Part shown: positions 16,340 to 25,868 of the stretch, in pieces
Position numbering within the stretch: the stretch's first letter is position 1
How the letters are laid out: every line of letters begins with the position of its first letter
NCBI GenBank assembly: GCA_003599575.1
Contig: QZKV01000107.1
Location: 1-32,150 of the forward strand
DNA from: Desulfobacteraceae bacterium
Lineage (GTDB): Bacteria; Desulfobacterota; Desulfobacteria; Desulfobacterales; Desulfosarcinaceae
DNA length: 32,150 nucleotides
Direction: 5' to 3'
Made by a program: the position numbers and the translations under genes
Notes under the pieces: model-generated
Told to the model about the DNA's origin: nothing
Database searches by the model: none
What the model saw: the letters and a program-made list of their open reading frames with translations, nothing else

Positions 16340-17261
16340 AGCGGCCTTGAAGGTGGACTTTGAGAAGGGGAGAATTTATGCCAGGGTACTTTATGCCGGG
16401 GAAATTGATTGATGCCCCGCTCGATCATTTTACGAAATCCCATAAGCGTGCTTGTTGCGAGCGATTGATGGCCCGCTCGATCATCTTTTGCTTTTCCGCA
16501 ATTTCGTTCGCTGCACGGAACTGCATAGCCAGGTAAAAATCTGGTTACACACTTGGCTCCGGTTGCAATCTGTCGCCACCGGATTGCAGAACACCGTTTT
16601 TCTAAGTTGTCTAAAAGGCATTTCTTCTCTTCCTGAATGCCATTCACCGATAGGAGCCAGGCGACGAGTGAAGCTGCCACTTCATTCGAGCGATCGGGAA
16701 GGTCTGTCCCATTTGAACCTCCTTCGATGATCAGTTGAATCGGCAGGAAAAATGGCGTTCTTACCGAACCTGCGCGCGTCACAGTATAGTAAAGGCATAA
16801 AAGCAATCCAGAGGCTGCGACCATGAGAGTTATCCCGCTCATCGATCGCCATGGAAAATCCTCCCGCTCCCTGTGTCTGCAATCTTAGGCTTGGCCGGTC
16901 GGATTGCTTCGACATGCTTCGGAGCGCATCCTGTAGTTGCGCAGTATCGTGGTTTCACATGCATACTCGTCATGGATATACTTCATGATCGCCGCTTTTT
17001 TCTCCGACACAGCCTGCGGATGGATATCGGATGGATATTTGCAGGCTTGACGCGTCCCCCGTTCTCTGCTCTAGAAGACCTTTAAACCGGGGTGGACCGC
17101 CAGGTCAGGCTGCGGCTTTTTGAAAAACGGAGCATGCACGCCGGTATGTGAGCATCCGAGGAAGCTGCGCAATCCCGCTTGAGCGGATATGGCCGCTTCG
17201 GAAGGCTTTTTTGGCAATCGGATCATGCGATGCCAGCTGCAAATCGCCTCTGGCGTGCTGA

Positions 17262-18200
<939 letters not shown>

Positions 18201-18260
18201 TGCAAACGGGTCGGGAGCCGGTAGCATCAATGGTATCAATATACTGCATGTGCTATGGGA

Positions 18261-19139
18261 TCACCAATCGGCCTTGCCGTTGCGGTATGCCGATGCGGGA
18301 TGCCACCGCGATCCGTTCAGGTAACTGTCGTCCAAATGCCGGTGGGCCAGCGGCAGATGGTTGGTATCCGGCGGGCTGAAATCGAACACCAGACTCAGAA
18401 AACTCTGGGTGATGCGGTAAGTTGCGCCCCAAAGCATCTCCATACCTTGTTCGTCTTGGTGCATAAAGCAGGGAAAGTCATCATAACGCAGGGGCTGAAC
18501 ATTTCCTTCGACGGGGGTCCCGGCCACCATCGGACGGAAACGGCCATAGCGCTGCCGGTCCAGCAGCTCCCGCAGGGGCACATGCACGATGCGCTCCACC
18601 TCCCAATTGGGGGTGAGCTGCTGAGAAGAAACCCACCCCACCATGGGGTAGATGACCCTGTCAAACATCACCAGATGTTGTTGCGGGAGCAATCCGAGGA
18701 AATCAAAGCGCAGGGGATTCAAACGCATCTCCTCCCAAGATTCCCGCAGACCTGCGGCCAGCAAAACATTCAATGCCCCAACGTGGGGGCGCCTTCGCCA
18801 GGGCCATCGCCGCAGCGGCGATCCCGGCAAGTTGAGCAATTTGGCCAGGAAGCGGTCCGTGCGCCAGGAGATCCCTCCGCCCGGGCAGCACAAATCGCCT
18901 CCCTGGCGGACCTGCGCCGAACGTTTGTTTAAAATCACACAAGGTCCGCGACCGTCGTCGCGCCGGCCATCGCAGTGGCTCAGCAGGAACAAAACCGCCG
19001 ATGCGTTCTTCAACTCGGCCGCAGGCATATCGATCATTTCGTCCTGCAGCCCGGATACCCCGAACTGGCGTTGAATGCGCTCTTTTAACGCGCGCGGATT
19101 TTCCAGAAGGGCTGTTGTTGAGTTTTTATTCCCCATCAC
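18261..19139 (-). CDS. Divergent CoA-pyrophosphatase-like Nudix protein
   Basis: 292 residues, longer than usual NudL (about 190-210). LNKRSAQVRQGGDLCCPGGG matches the segment before the Nudix box in CoA pyrophosphatases (KRS...GQ...PGG). An insertion rich in Arg/Trp/Pro (about 95-125) follows, then a box remnant, LRESWEEMRL, that keeps the REUxEE metal-binding core but has Arg instead of the final Gly and a much lengthened gap to the PGGG part. The C-terminal half includes GWVSSQQLTPNWEVERIVHVPL, the usual specificity strand of the family. It may hydrolyse CoA derivatives or have changed substrate. The ATG-ATG start at 19139/19136 leaves the exact codon open. Confidence 0.78.
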   Translation of the reverse strand: MMGNKNSTTALLENPRALKERIQRQFGVSGLQDEMIDMPAAELKNASAVLFLLSHCDGRRDDGRGPCVILNKRSAQVRQGGDLCCPGGGISWRTDRFLAKLLNLPGSPLRRWPWRRRPHVGALNVLLAAGLRESWEEMRLNPLRFDFLGLLPQQHLVMFDRVIYPMVGWVSSQQLTPNWEVERIVHVPLRELLDRQRYGRFRPMVAGTPVEGNVQPLRYDDFPCFMHQDEQGMEMLWGATYRITQSFLSLVFDFSPPDTNHLPLAHRHLDDSYLNGSRWHPASAYRNGKADW

Positions 19140-19490
19140 CCTTGCCTGCCATCTTCTTCCATGCGATCGAAAATCGTTCCCTTAAAAAATGGTGGATCTA
19201 TTTTCCGGAATCTCTTTCCACCGCCATGCCGAACAACTTGGACATATCCCCATTCAATTGAACACGACAGCCGCGCTCATCGCGCCGGGCCGCCGTTTCC
19301 GATGGCTGCCTTGATTGTAAGTCCCCCCGGTCCGGGTTTCAACACCCGCCCCAAAAGGCGGGCTTAATTCACCCGCCGGGATGCCGGCCCTTTGGAAATC
19401 AAGGCTATCCGAAAAGCTGGAAAAGCTGCGGTCCGCCGGCCTAACCGGCGCGTGCGCGGCGATGCCGGGCTGCGAATCGGCGAAAGCCAT
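19140..19490. other. Gene-free intergenic region with one G/C hairpin
   Basis: 351 bases between two minus-strand genes: downstream of cysS and upstream of the Nudix-like gene. A hairpin CCCGCC-CCAAAA-GGCGGG lies at 19345-19362 without a clear T-tract on either strand, so it is at best a weak terminator for cysS. No coding frame is convincing. Confidence 0.5.
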
Positions 19491-20879
19491 TCAGGGCTTG
19501 AACACTTTCATTCCCTGGGGCATGTCCTGAACCACGTATCCCAACGCCTGAATGCGGTCGCGCAATTGATCAGAAAGCGCCCATTGTTTTTTCTTGCGTG
19601 CGCGCCGTCGTTCCGCCGCCAAGGCCTCTATTTCCTCGGGGAGGCTCTGTCCGGCGCCTGCTTTTTCGAGATTCAAACCCAGCACGCGGTCAAAATCAAA
19701 TACGGCGGCCAGCTTGATTTCCGGCGCCAGATCCGACTTGAGGAGATCTTGTACGACGGCCATGGCCTGGGGCATGTTCAGATCATTGTTGATTGCCTGG
19801 AGAAATTTTTCCTGAAAAGCCGCATCGGGCTGCGTAGGGGCAGCCGAGTCCATCAGGGTGCGCACCTGGTTGCGCAGATGCAGCAACCCGTTTTGCGCGG
19901 CCGTGATGGCCTCCTCGCTGTACTCCATGGGCTTGCGATAATGGGTTTGGAATGTGGCGAAGCGATAGGCCAGCGGATCGATGCGATGGGCGGCAAGAAC
20001 GGCATCCAAGGTCAGGAAATTGCCCTCGCTTTTGGCCATCTTCTTCCCGCCGGCGATGATCAGAAACGCGCCGTGCATCCAGAAGTTAAAAAACTTCTTT
20101 CCAGTGGCCGCTTCCGACTGGGCGATTTCATTGGTGTGATGCACGTCGATATGATCGGTCCCGCCACAGTGGATATCCAGCATATTGCGGAGAAACTTCA
20201 TGCTCATGGCGGAGCATTCGATATGCCAGCCGGGAAACCCCACGCCCCAGGGAGACTCCCACTCCATTTGACGTTTTACGTTCCTGGGAGAGTACTTCCA
20301 CAGGGCAAAATCGGTGGCGTTGCGCTTCTCCGGATTTTTTTCCACCCGCGCGCCTTCCTGCAGGGCCTCTATGTCCTGATGGGATAATTTGGTGTAGTCT
20401 TTGAACATGGCGGTGTTGAAGTAGATTCCATCGCTGGTAGGATAGGTGTAGCCCTTTTCTTCCAGCAATTCGATCAAGGCGATCTGGTCCTCGATCGCAT
20501 CGGTGGCCTTACACCAAATTGTGGGCTCAAGAATATTCAGCCGCTCAATGTTCTTTTTGAAGGCCCGGGTATACAATTCGGCGATCTCCCAGGCGCTTTT
20601 ACCCTCCTTGCGGGCCCCTTTTTCGAGCTTGTCTTCGCCCATATCGCGATCACCGGTGAGATGCCCCACATCCGTGATATTCATCACGTGTTTAACTTCA
20701 AATCCATTGTAGGTGAGCACCCGTTTGAGGATATCGGTAAAGACATATGTTCTCAGATTGCCTATATGCGCATAGTTATAAACCGTAGGACCGCAGGTAT
20801 ACAGGCCCACATTGGGAGGATAGAGCGGGCCAAATACTTCTTTGCGGCGCGACATCGTATTATACAGCAGAAGCTCCAT
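19491..20879 (-). CDS. cysS: Cysteinyl-tRNA synthetase
   Basis: 462 residues from ATG 20879. This class I synthetase charges tRNA-Cys with cysteine using ATP. The start LLYNTMSRRKEVFGPL...YTCGPTVYNYAHIGN is the canonical N-terminus: Cys29 is a zinc ligand and HIGN (38-41) is the HIGH motif. The zinc site is completed by GWHIECSAMS. KKMAKSEGN is the KMSKS loop. The C-terminal helical anticodon-binding domain is complete. A GTG at 20927 would add 16 residues that the family lacks, so ATG 20879 is preferred. It is an essential single-copy-type gene with no sign of damage. In this organism it also has to leave UGA for Sec decoding, but nothing in CysS reflects that. Confidence 0.95.
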   Translation of the reverse strand: MELLLYNTMSRRKEVFGPLYPPNVGLYTCGPTVYNYAHIGNLRTYVFTDILKRVLTYNGFEVKHVMNITDVGHLTGDRDMGEDKLEKGARKEGKSAWEIAELYTRAFKKNIERLNILEPTIWCKATDAIEDQIALIELLEEKGYTYPTSDGIYFNTAMFKDYTKLSHQDIEALQEGARVEKNPEKRNATDFALWKYSPRNVKRQMEWESPWGVGFPGWHIECSAMSMKFLRNMLDIHCGGTDHIDVHHTNEIAQSEAATGKKFFNFWMHGAFLIIAGGKKMAKSEGNFLTLDAVLAAHRIDPLAYRFATFQTHYRKPMEYSEEAITAAQNGLLHLRNQVRTLMDSAAPTQPDAAFQEKFLQAINNDLNMPQAMAVVQDLLKSDLAPEIKLAAVFDFDRVLGLNLEKAGAGQSLPEEIEALAAERRRARKKKQWALSDQLRDRIQALGYVVQDMPQGMKVFKP

Positions 20880-20986
20880 ACTTACTCTCGCTTGAAAAGA
20901 GGCAGCTTGATTTGAAACCACCTTCACGGATCACGAATGCCAAACGCATCAATGCACCGGTTTATGCCTTAATGCTCCGGCAAATG

Positions 20987-21502
20987 TCAAACCAAACGAT
21001 CGTAAACAAACCGGTAGTGCAGGACCAGCACCCCCGGATCGATTTCGCGCGCCGTCAGCAATTCAAGGGCCATGTGCATAGGTTCTGAGAACATCGACAA
21101 GCCCTGGCCGAACATAATGGGAATGACGGTCACCATCATTTCGTCGATCAGCCGGGCGCGCAAAAATAATGAGTTGATCATGGCCCCGCCGGACAGAATG
21201 GCCGTCTGATATCCTTGGTCGCTCAATTTGGCTAAAATCGTCTCGGGCGGATCGGACGTGCACACCAGATTGTCGTAAGGGGGATAACGCTCGGGACTCC
21301 GCGTGATCACCACATTGAGCCGGCCGGGCAGCGGCTTGCCGATGGTATCGAAAGTCCGCGCGCCCATGATCACCACCCCGGCCTCGGTGGTTATCTTTTT
21401 GAACATGCGCTTGTCGGCCTTCCCGGTCCAGTCGGGAAAATGATCCCCATGGCGCGCGATCTTGCCATCGGCGGTCATGGCCATCACTAAGATGAGTTTC
21501 AT
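20987..21502 (-). CDS. Dihydrofolate reductase-like / RibD C-terminal domain protein
   Basis: 171 residues from ATG 21502. The KLILVMAMTADGKIA start, VVIMGARTFDTIGKPLPGRLNVVITRS and TAILSGGAMINSLFLRARLIDEMMVTVIPIMFGQGLSMF are typical of the DHFR-fold RibD_C family: NADPH-binding GR-x-T and SGG motifs and a C-terminal GxGxxLF-like turn. Members reduce pyrimidine or pterin substrates; many stand-alone ones have unknown substrates. A longer frame from 21550 adds 16 residues without similarity. It lies 108 nt before cysS on the same strand and may be co-transcribed. DHFR function is not claimed because key folate residues cannot be checked here. Confidence 0.82.
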   Translation of the reverse strand: MKLILVMAMTADGKIARHGDHFPDWTGKADKRMFKKITTEAGVVIMGARTFDTIGKPLPGRLNVVITRSPERYPPYDNLVCTSDPPETILAKLSDQGYQTAILSGGAMINSLFLRARLIDEMMVTVIPIMFGQGLSMFSEPMHMALELLTAREIDPGVLVLHYRFVYDRLV

Positions 21503-21760
21503 ATTTCCCGAGCATCCTTTGGGCCGCTTCTCGCCCGATGCAGCCGCCATCTTGAAAAAAGCGGAATTCTAAGACGGCATGACCGGTTTGTCAAAGTTGG
21601 AATAGGCCCGGTTTGCCCGGGTCGTGGTTCAACTGAGCTCAAGACAAGAAGATCGCCGGTAAGCTTTCTATTCAGGATCGATTCCCGTGTTGTTGCGTGC
21701 CCATGGGGCAGCCACGGTATCCTATCAGATCCATCTGCCCTGCGCTCGCCCCTCCAGGCC

Positions 21761-22738
21761 TCAGGGCACCAGCACCGAAGCGCCGGTGGTCCGCCGCGAT
21801 TCCATTTCCGTATGCGCCAGGGCGGCATCGGCCAATGCATAACGCTGGTTGATTTCCACGCGAACCGCGTCCTTCAACAGCATTTCAAAGAGGTCCTCGG
21901 CGTGCGCAACAAGATCCCGCTGTTTGGCCGTATAGGTCATCAGGGTGGGCCGGGTCAAAAACAATGAGCCCTTGGCGGCCAGAACACTCAAATCGAAGGG
22001 GGCTATCGGACCCGACGATTGCCCGAAAGAAACCATGGTACCCAACGGACGAAGGCAATCCAGCGACTTCATGAAGGTGGCCTGGCCCACGGAATCATAG
22101 ACAACGTTGACGCCTTCGCCGGATGTGAGTTGTTTAACCTTTGCGGCGAAATCCTCCTGCCGGTAGAGGATGGGAAAATCACAGCCGTGCCCGGCCGCAT
22201 AGGCGGCCTTGGCTTCGGAACCCACCGTGCCGATCACCCTGGCGCCGAGATGGTGAGCCCACTGGCATACGATGCTGCCCACGCCGCCGGCGGCGGCATG
22301 GATCAAAATCGTGTCACCCGCTTTGACCGGATAGCACCCATGCAGCAAGTAGCGCGCCGTCATGCCCTTGAGCATAGTGGCGGCCGCCAGCTCGGTGCTG
22401 ATCCCTTCCGGCAATTTGACCAAACGGTTGGCAGGCATCAGGCGGTCCTGCGCATAGGCCCCCGGCGGTCCGCTGGCATAGGCCACCCGGTCACCACTCC
22501 GAAAGCCCGTGACCTCCGGTCCGACCTCCTCCACGACACCCGCACCCTCCTGGCCCAATATCCACGGCAACTGGGGCAATGGATACAGCCCGCGCCGGTG
22601 ATAGATGTCGATGAAATTCAATCCTACAAATTCATGCCGCACCCTGACCTGCCCTGCTGCCGGCGGGCCTGGATCATGATCTTCCCATTTGAGTACCTCA
22701 ACCCCGCCGGTCTTATGGATATAAACAGCCTTGCCCAT
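21761..22738 (-). CDS. Zinc-free quinone oxidoreductase (MDR superfamily)
   Basis: 325 residues, the normal length of NADPH:quinone reductase (QOR). The N-terminal GroES-like domain has NFIDIYHRRGLYPLPQLPWILGQEGAGVV, as in E. coli QOR. The Rossmann part has ILIHAAAGGVGSIVCQWA (AAxGGVG nucleotide motif) and GVNVVYDSVG. The cysteine ligands of zinc alcohol dehydrogenases are absent, which supports the zinc-free branch. It reduces quinones or other electrophilic carbonyls with NADPH in the cytosol. The C-terminus, with HTEMESRRTTGASVLVP, is complete. It is divergent from the HDOD gene across about 264 nt. Confidence 0.92.
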   Translation of the reverse strand: MGKAVYIHKTGGVEVLKWEDHDPGPPAAGQVRVRHEFVGLNFIDIYHRRGLYPLPQLPWILGQEGAGVVEEVGPEVTGFRSGDRVAYASGPPGAYAQDRLMPANRLVKLPEGISTELAAATMLKGMTARYLLHGCYPVKAGDTILIHAAAGGVGSIVCQWAHHLGARVIGTVGSEAKAAYAAGHGCDFPILYRQEDFAAKVKQLTSGEGVNVVYDSVGQATFMKSLDCLRPLGTMVSFGQSSGPIAPFDLSVLAAKGSLFLTRPTLMTYTAKQRDLVAHAEDLFEMLLKDAVRVEINQRYALADAALAHTEMESRRTTGASVLVP

Positions 22739-23002
22739 ACCGCGCCCCCCTTTATTTTAAATCGCCGGATTCGTTTTTTATGATTCCATCCGAGTTGATG
22801 CTGCTGAAAAAACAAGCACATTTCAACTCAGATGCCTGCTCGCATTTTCCTGCTCAACTTTCAGGACAATGTAACCGATAATAATGCAGGTTGCGCTTCA
22901 AAAAAGCTCCATGGCTGTGCGATGTCCTCCCAGCGGCTGATGTTGCCTCTTTCAAAGCGCTGTCCGAGGGGGTTTTTCAGCCCCGAATACCGAGGAAAGT
23001 TT

Positions 23003-24049
23003 ATGCGCATAGAGTGCAAGGCCTGCCATAAATTCTATACGTTGCCCGATGACCGTCTTCCGCACGGAAAAGTCGTTTCATTTCCCTGCCCCGCTTGCAA
23101 GGGCAAAATCACACTTGATCTGCGCATCCAGGAGGAAAAGCCCGATGCCTCGGGGGACCGGCTGATTTTCAAGCCGCTGACCGAAGAGGCGGAGTCCGAT
23201 CTGAGCAGTGACGACCTTAAAAAACGGATCATCAAACGCATCAACGATCTTCCCCCCATGCCCAAAGTCCTGTTCAAGGCGCGCGAGGTGCTGTCCGACT
23301 CCAATTCATCCTTCAAAGATATATCCAAAATCATTGAAACCGACCAGGCGATCGCAGCCAAGATACTGAAGGTGGCCAACTCCGCCTATTACGGGCTCAG
23401 CGGCATGGTCAGCTCCATTCATCAGGCATCGGTAGTGTTGGGATATCAAACCCTTGAACAAGTCATAACAATGGTGTCGTCCTCCAGTTTACTGGGCAAA
23501 CAGCTCCGCGGTTATGGTCTTCAAGCCGGTATTCTGTGGAAACACAGCCTGGGAACGGCCATTGCTTCCCGCCTGATTGCGAAATTGCGCGCCCCCAGCC
23601 TTGAAAACGACGCATTTTCGGCAGGATTGATCCACGATGCGGGCAAACTGGCCCTTGACCCCCACGTTTTGAGTAAACGCAGGGAGATTGATAGCTTTCT
23701 GCGCGACAAATCGCCTTCATTTCTGGAAGCCGAACGCCACGTGCTGGGGTTCGATCACACCGAAATCGCACACGATTTAAGTCAAAAATGGAAGCTTCCC
23801 GAAAACCACGCGGCTGCCATGCGCTATCACCATACCCCTGGAGAGGCCAACGGCAACCTTCTGGCGCACATCGTACATCTGGCAGACCACATCGCAAAAC
23901 AGTCCGGCTACGGCTCGGGACCGGGTTTCGACAATCAGCCCGTGCATGCCGAAAGCCTTGAGAAATTCAAGTTGAAATCCGAAAACTTGGAAGAAATCTC
24001 CGGCCAGGTGAAAGCCTCGGTCGAAGAAATCACAGCCAGTTTGAACTGA
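23003..24049 (+). CDS. Zinc-ribbon HDOD domain protein
   Basis: 348 residues. An N-terminal MJ0042-type zinc ribbon has C5-x2-C8 and C29-x2-C32. A linker to about residue 75 leads into an HDOD domain (about 80-275), with the family start LPPMPKVLFKAREVLSD, the KILKVANSAYYG helix and AGLIHDAGKLAL, in which the HD pair of true phosphohydrolases is partly kept as HD. The C-terminal helices end in a short coiled coil. HDOD proteins are signalling adaptors near two-component, chemotaxis and c-di-GMP systems, usually without enzyme activity. ATG 23003 is chosen because GAGGAAAG lies 6-7 nt upstream and the ribbon starts there; an ATG at 22832 would add 57 residues lacking any domain. Confidence 0.9.
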   Translation: MRIECKACHKFYTLPDDRLPHGKVVSFPCPACKGKITLDLRIQEEKPDASGDRLIFKPLTEEAESDLSSDDLKKRIIKRINDLPPMPKVLFKAREVLSDSNSSFKDISKIIETDQAIAAKILKVANSAYYGLSGMVSSIHQASVVLGYQTLEQVITMVSSSSLLGKQLRGYGLQAGILWKHSLGTAIASRLIAKLRAPSLENDAFSAGLIHDAGKLALDPHVLSKRREIDSFLRDKSPSFLEAERHVLGFDHTEIAHDLSQKWKLPENHAAAMRYHHTPGEANGNLLAHIVHLADHIAKQSGYGSGPGFDNQPVHAESLEKFKLKSENLEEISGQVKASVEEITASLN

Positions 24050-24215
24050 TCATGACATGGGAATCCTCCCTTGCCCAACGCCCGACCCGTCCTTCCACAC
24101 CAAGTTTCTTTACCTTCTTTGCAGCCTCTTGCTTCTTTTCTTTTTTTCTGAGATGATCGCAGCAGATCAAAAGTAATCGTGTGTTTCGTTCATGCAGATC
24201 GAAAGGAGCATCCGG

Positions 24216-24632
24216 ATGGCCGATTCTAAAGCAATGTTAACTACTCAGCAATTTGCTCTTCAAGCCGGAGTTTCAACTTCCACCGTTTCGAAATGGCTGC
24301 GCAACGGGAAACTGGAGGGCCGTAAGCAAGACGGCAAATGGATGATTTCAGCCGATCAACTGACCCGGGCGATACCCTCCCAAGGCGAATCCGCGCAGGC
24401 GAAATCAGGCGCCGCGGCAGCCAATGGAACATTGGCCGTAAGCGCCGCAAAACCGTGTGCGGCCGGTTACACGGTAGAAGAGTTCAGTACCCTGACCTAT
24501 CTCACCTGCTTTGGCGTCCAACGCTTTCTCAGGGAAGGCCGCTTGACGGGCACGAGGGATTCTTCCGGCAGATGGCGTGTTGATGCCGCCAATCTGGAAA
24601 ACAGCAATATTCAACACTTGCGGCGCAAGTAA
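24216..24632 (+). CDS. Double helix-turn-helix (excisionase/MerR-like) protein
   Basis: 138 residues with two related small winged-helix units. The first (about 6-52) reads LTTQQFALQAGVSTSTVSKWLRNGKLEGRK; the second (about 85-130) reads YTVEEFSTLTYLTCFGVQRFLREGRLTG. They are joined by an Ala/Gly-rich linker. Both have the HTH_17/excisionase layout in which a helix-turn-helix is followed by a wing with G-x-W-x-[IV]. Tandem units suggest recognition of two half-sites by a monomer. ATG 24216 has GGAG 7 nt upstream; an ATG at 24192 is less well placed. No recombinase or phage gene lies nearby, so it is more likely a small regulator than an excisionase. Confidence 0.78.
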   Translation: MADSKAMLTTQQFALQAGVSTSTVSKWLRNGKLEGRKQDGKWMISADQLTRAIPSQGESAQAKSGAAAANGTLAVSAAKPCAAGYTVEEFSTLTYLTCFGVQRFLREGRLTGTRDSSGRWRVDAANLENSNIQHLRRK

Positions 24633-24801
24633 TGTTTGTCAGGGAGAACCGCAAGATCACCTCATCCGCAGACGCCTGGAACGGCGGAAACCGCTAAAGA
24701 AATGCTTCCACTTTTCTTTCGCACGTTGCGCGACTCCCGGCCTTATCTGACTTTCAGGCGGATTCGCCCGCGTGCCACAGAGGGTGGAATATAGGAGTGG
24801 T

Positions 24802-25851
24802 TCAGCGGATAATTCCCTGGTAGAGAAAAAATCCGTATGCCGCGGCAAAAGCAAGCCCTATCGGACGCGGCAGGCGGCCCCAGACGGAGATACAGAAAAA
24901 ATGGGTCACGCCGGCCGCCAGAAGGATCGTTATTCCCAAATCGAAGTAGCTTGGAATCTGTATGCGGCCAAACAAAGCGAAGAGCCCGATGCACAAGGGT
25001 ATACAGATATGACTGTCGCCGACCTGGGAGCTGTAGACGATATCGGCCCGTTTTCCCCAGGCATAGTACAGCGCCAGAAAGGCATTGGGCAGGGTCATCA
25101 CCAGACCGCTCAACCAGCCCAGGTTGTCGAACACCAGAAATCCTGAACCGGTCCTCGGGATCCATGCCACCAGGTGATCGATGGCCTGATAGACGCAGAT
25201 TCCGCCGGCAATCACCAGAATCACGTCCAAGACCATAGACCAGTGCAGGCGGCGTCCCCGGTAAACATTTTGCTTCAGCACGTCAAAGAGATGGAAAACC
25301 TGCCAGAACAGAAAGATCCCCACCAGAACCAGGCCGTCGCCGAAATCGAGCATCCCATCCCGGGACAATGCCCATAGTATCCCGGTAAAAAAAAGGGCCG
25401 CCAGCAGCGTCAGCAACAAAGAGAGATAATTGAGACGATGGGCTCTGAAGGCAACCTTGGCCGAACCTGGCCGGCCCTTTTCGGGAAACAGGGTCAGCGA
25501 CCAGAGCAGCGCGGGCAGTCCAATCAAAAGCGTAAGGTTGGTGACATTGTTCACCAGGCAGTTTTCCAGCACCAGCGTGCCGCTGCCCCCCGAACGCCCC
25601 AAAATATAGGCGAACATGAGATTGGAAAAGCCCGAAGCGTAAGGCATGATCAAAGTGCCCAATACGGTCCCTTCGAGCCCCTGGCGCTCCAGGGCGTTCA
25701 AGCGCCAGATCATCAGAAAAGAAGTGGCAATGAACAAACCCAGGAAGAACCAGGGCCCCAACCCGGTCAATGCAGTCGTAAAACTTTGGCCATATCGGAC
25801 CGCAACATCCCAGTAGTTTGTTCGGAGTCCATCCAAAATATTGGCTTGCAT
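24802..25851 (-). CDS. CaCA/NCX-like sodium-calcium exchanger family membrane protein
   Basis: 349 residues with 10-11 predicted transmembrane helices and two repeat-like signature regions. The first has MPYASGFSNLMFAYILGRSG and LENCLVNNVTNLTLLIGLP (about 69-112). The second has GWLSGLVMTLPNAFLALYYA followed by SSQVGDSHICIPLCIGL (about 247-295). These correspond to the alpha repeats of the calcium:cation antiporter superfamily, in which the P-E/N...GSN residues bind ions. Here the acidic residue of the canonical SxPE is replaced (TLPNA), so the transported ion may differ. The start at 25851 lies 18 nt after the TerB-like gene on the same strand with only a weak AAGAAG ribosome site, so translation may depend on coupling. 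Confidence 0.75.
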   Translation of the reverse strand: MQANILDGLRTNYWDVAVRYGQSFTTALTGLGPWFFLGLFIATSFLMIWRLNALERQGLEGTVLGTLIMPYASGFSNLMFAYILGRSGGSGTLVLENCLVNNVTNLTLLIGLPALLWSLTLFPEKGRPGSAKVAFRAHRLNYLSLLLTLLAALFFTGILWALSRDGMLDFGDGLVLVGIFLFWQVFHLFDVLKQNVYRGRRLHWSMVLDVILVIAGGICVYQAIDHLVAWIPRTGSGFLVFDNLGWLSGLVMTLPNAFLALYYAWGKRADIVYSSQVGDSHICIPLCIGLFALFGRIQIPSYFDLGITILLAAGVTHFFCISVWGRLPRPIGLAFAAAYGFFLYQGIIR

Positions 25852-25868
25852 GGTCGGCGTCTGTCTTC

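Larger units (their letters stand above)
16044..16572. repeat. Right arm of long composite inverted repeat
   Basis: Read on the minus strand this repeats the 9526-9900 element in reverse orientation. ATGCAGTTCCG... (from 16526) is followed by two copies of GATCGAGCGGG[C/G]CATCAATC (near 16484-16454 and 16428-16402), then 3-4 units of the 38-nt palindromic repeat (16202-16339), the CCCCCGGCCCCC block (about 16155-16172) and four copies of a 24-25 nt GCTGCTGCCCGTGACTT unit (16044-16140). The CCAAGTGTGTAACCA piece lies at 16541-16572, on the opposite side from its place in the left arm. Identity is high in the central parts and lower at the edges. Confidence 0.85.

Noticed and set aside
9526..16572. 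Composite transposon carrying the redox genes.
   Set aside because: No transposase, no terminal repeats of a known IS family and no target-site duplication could be identified; only the inverted repeat arms are supported.
19392..20387. Plus-strand open frame of 331 codons.
   Set aside because: Antisense to cysS, which is fully conserved with its HIGH and KMSKS motifs.
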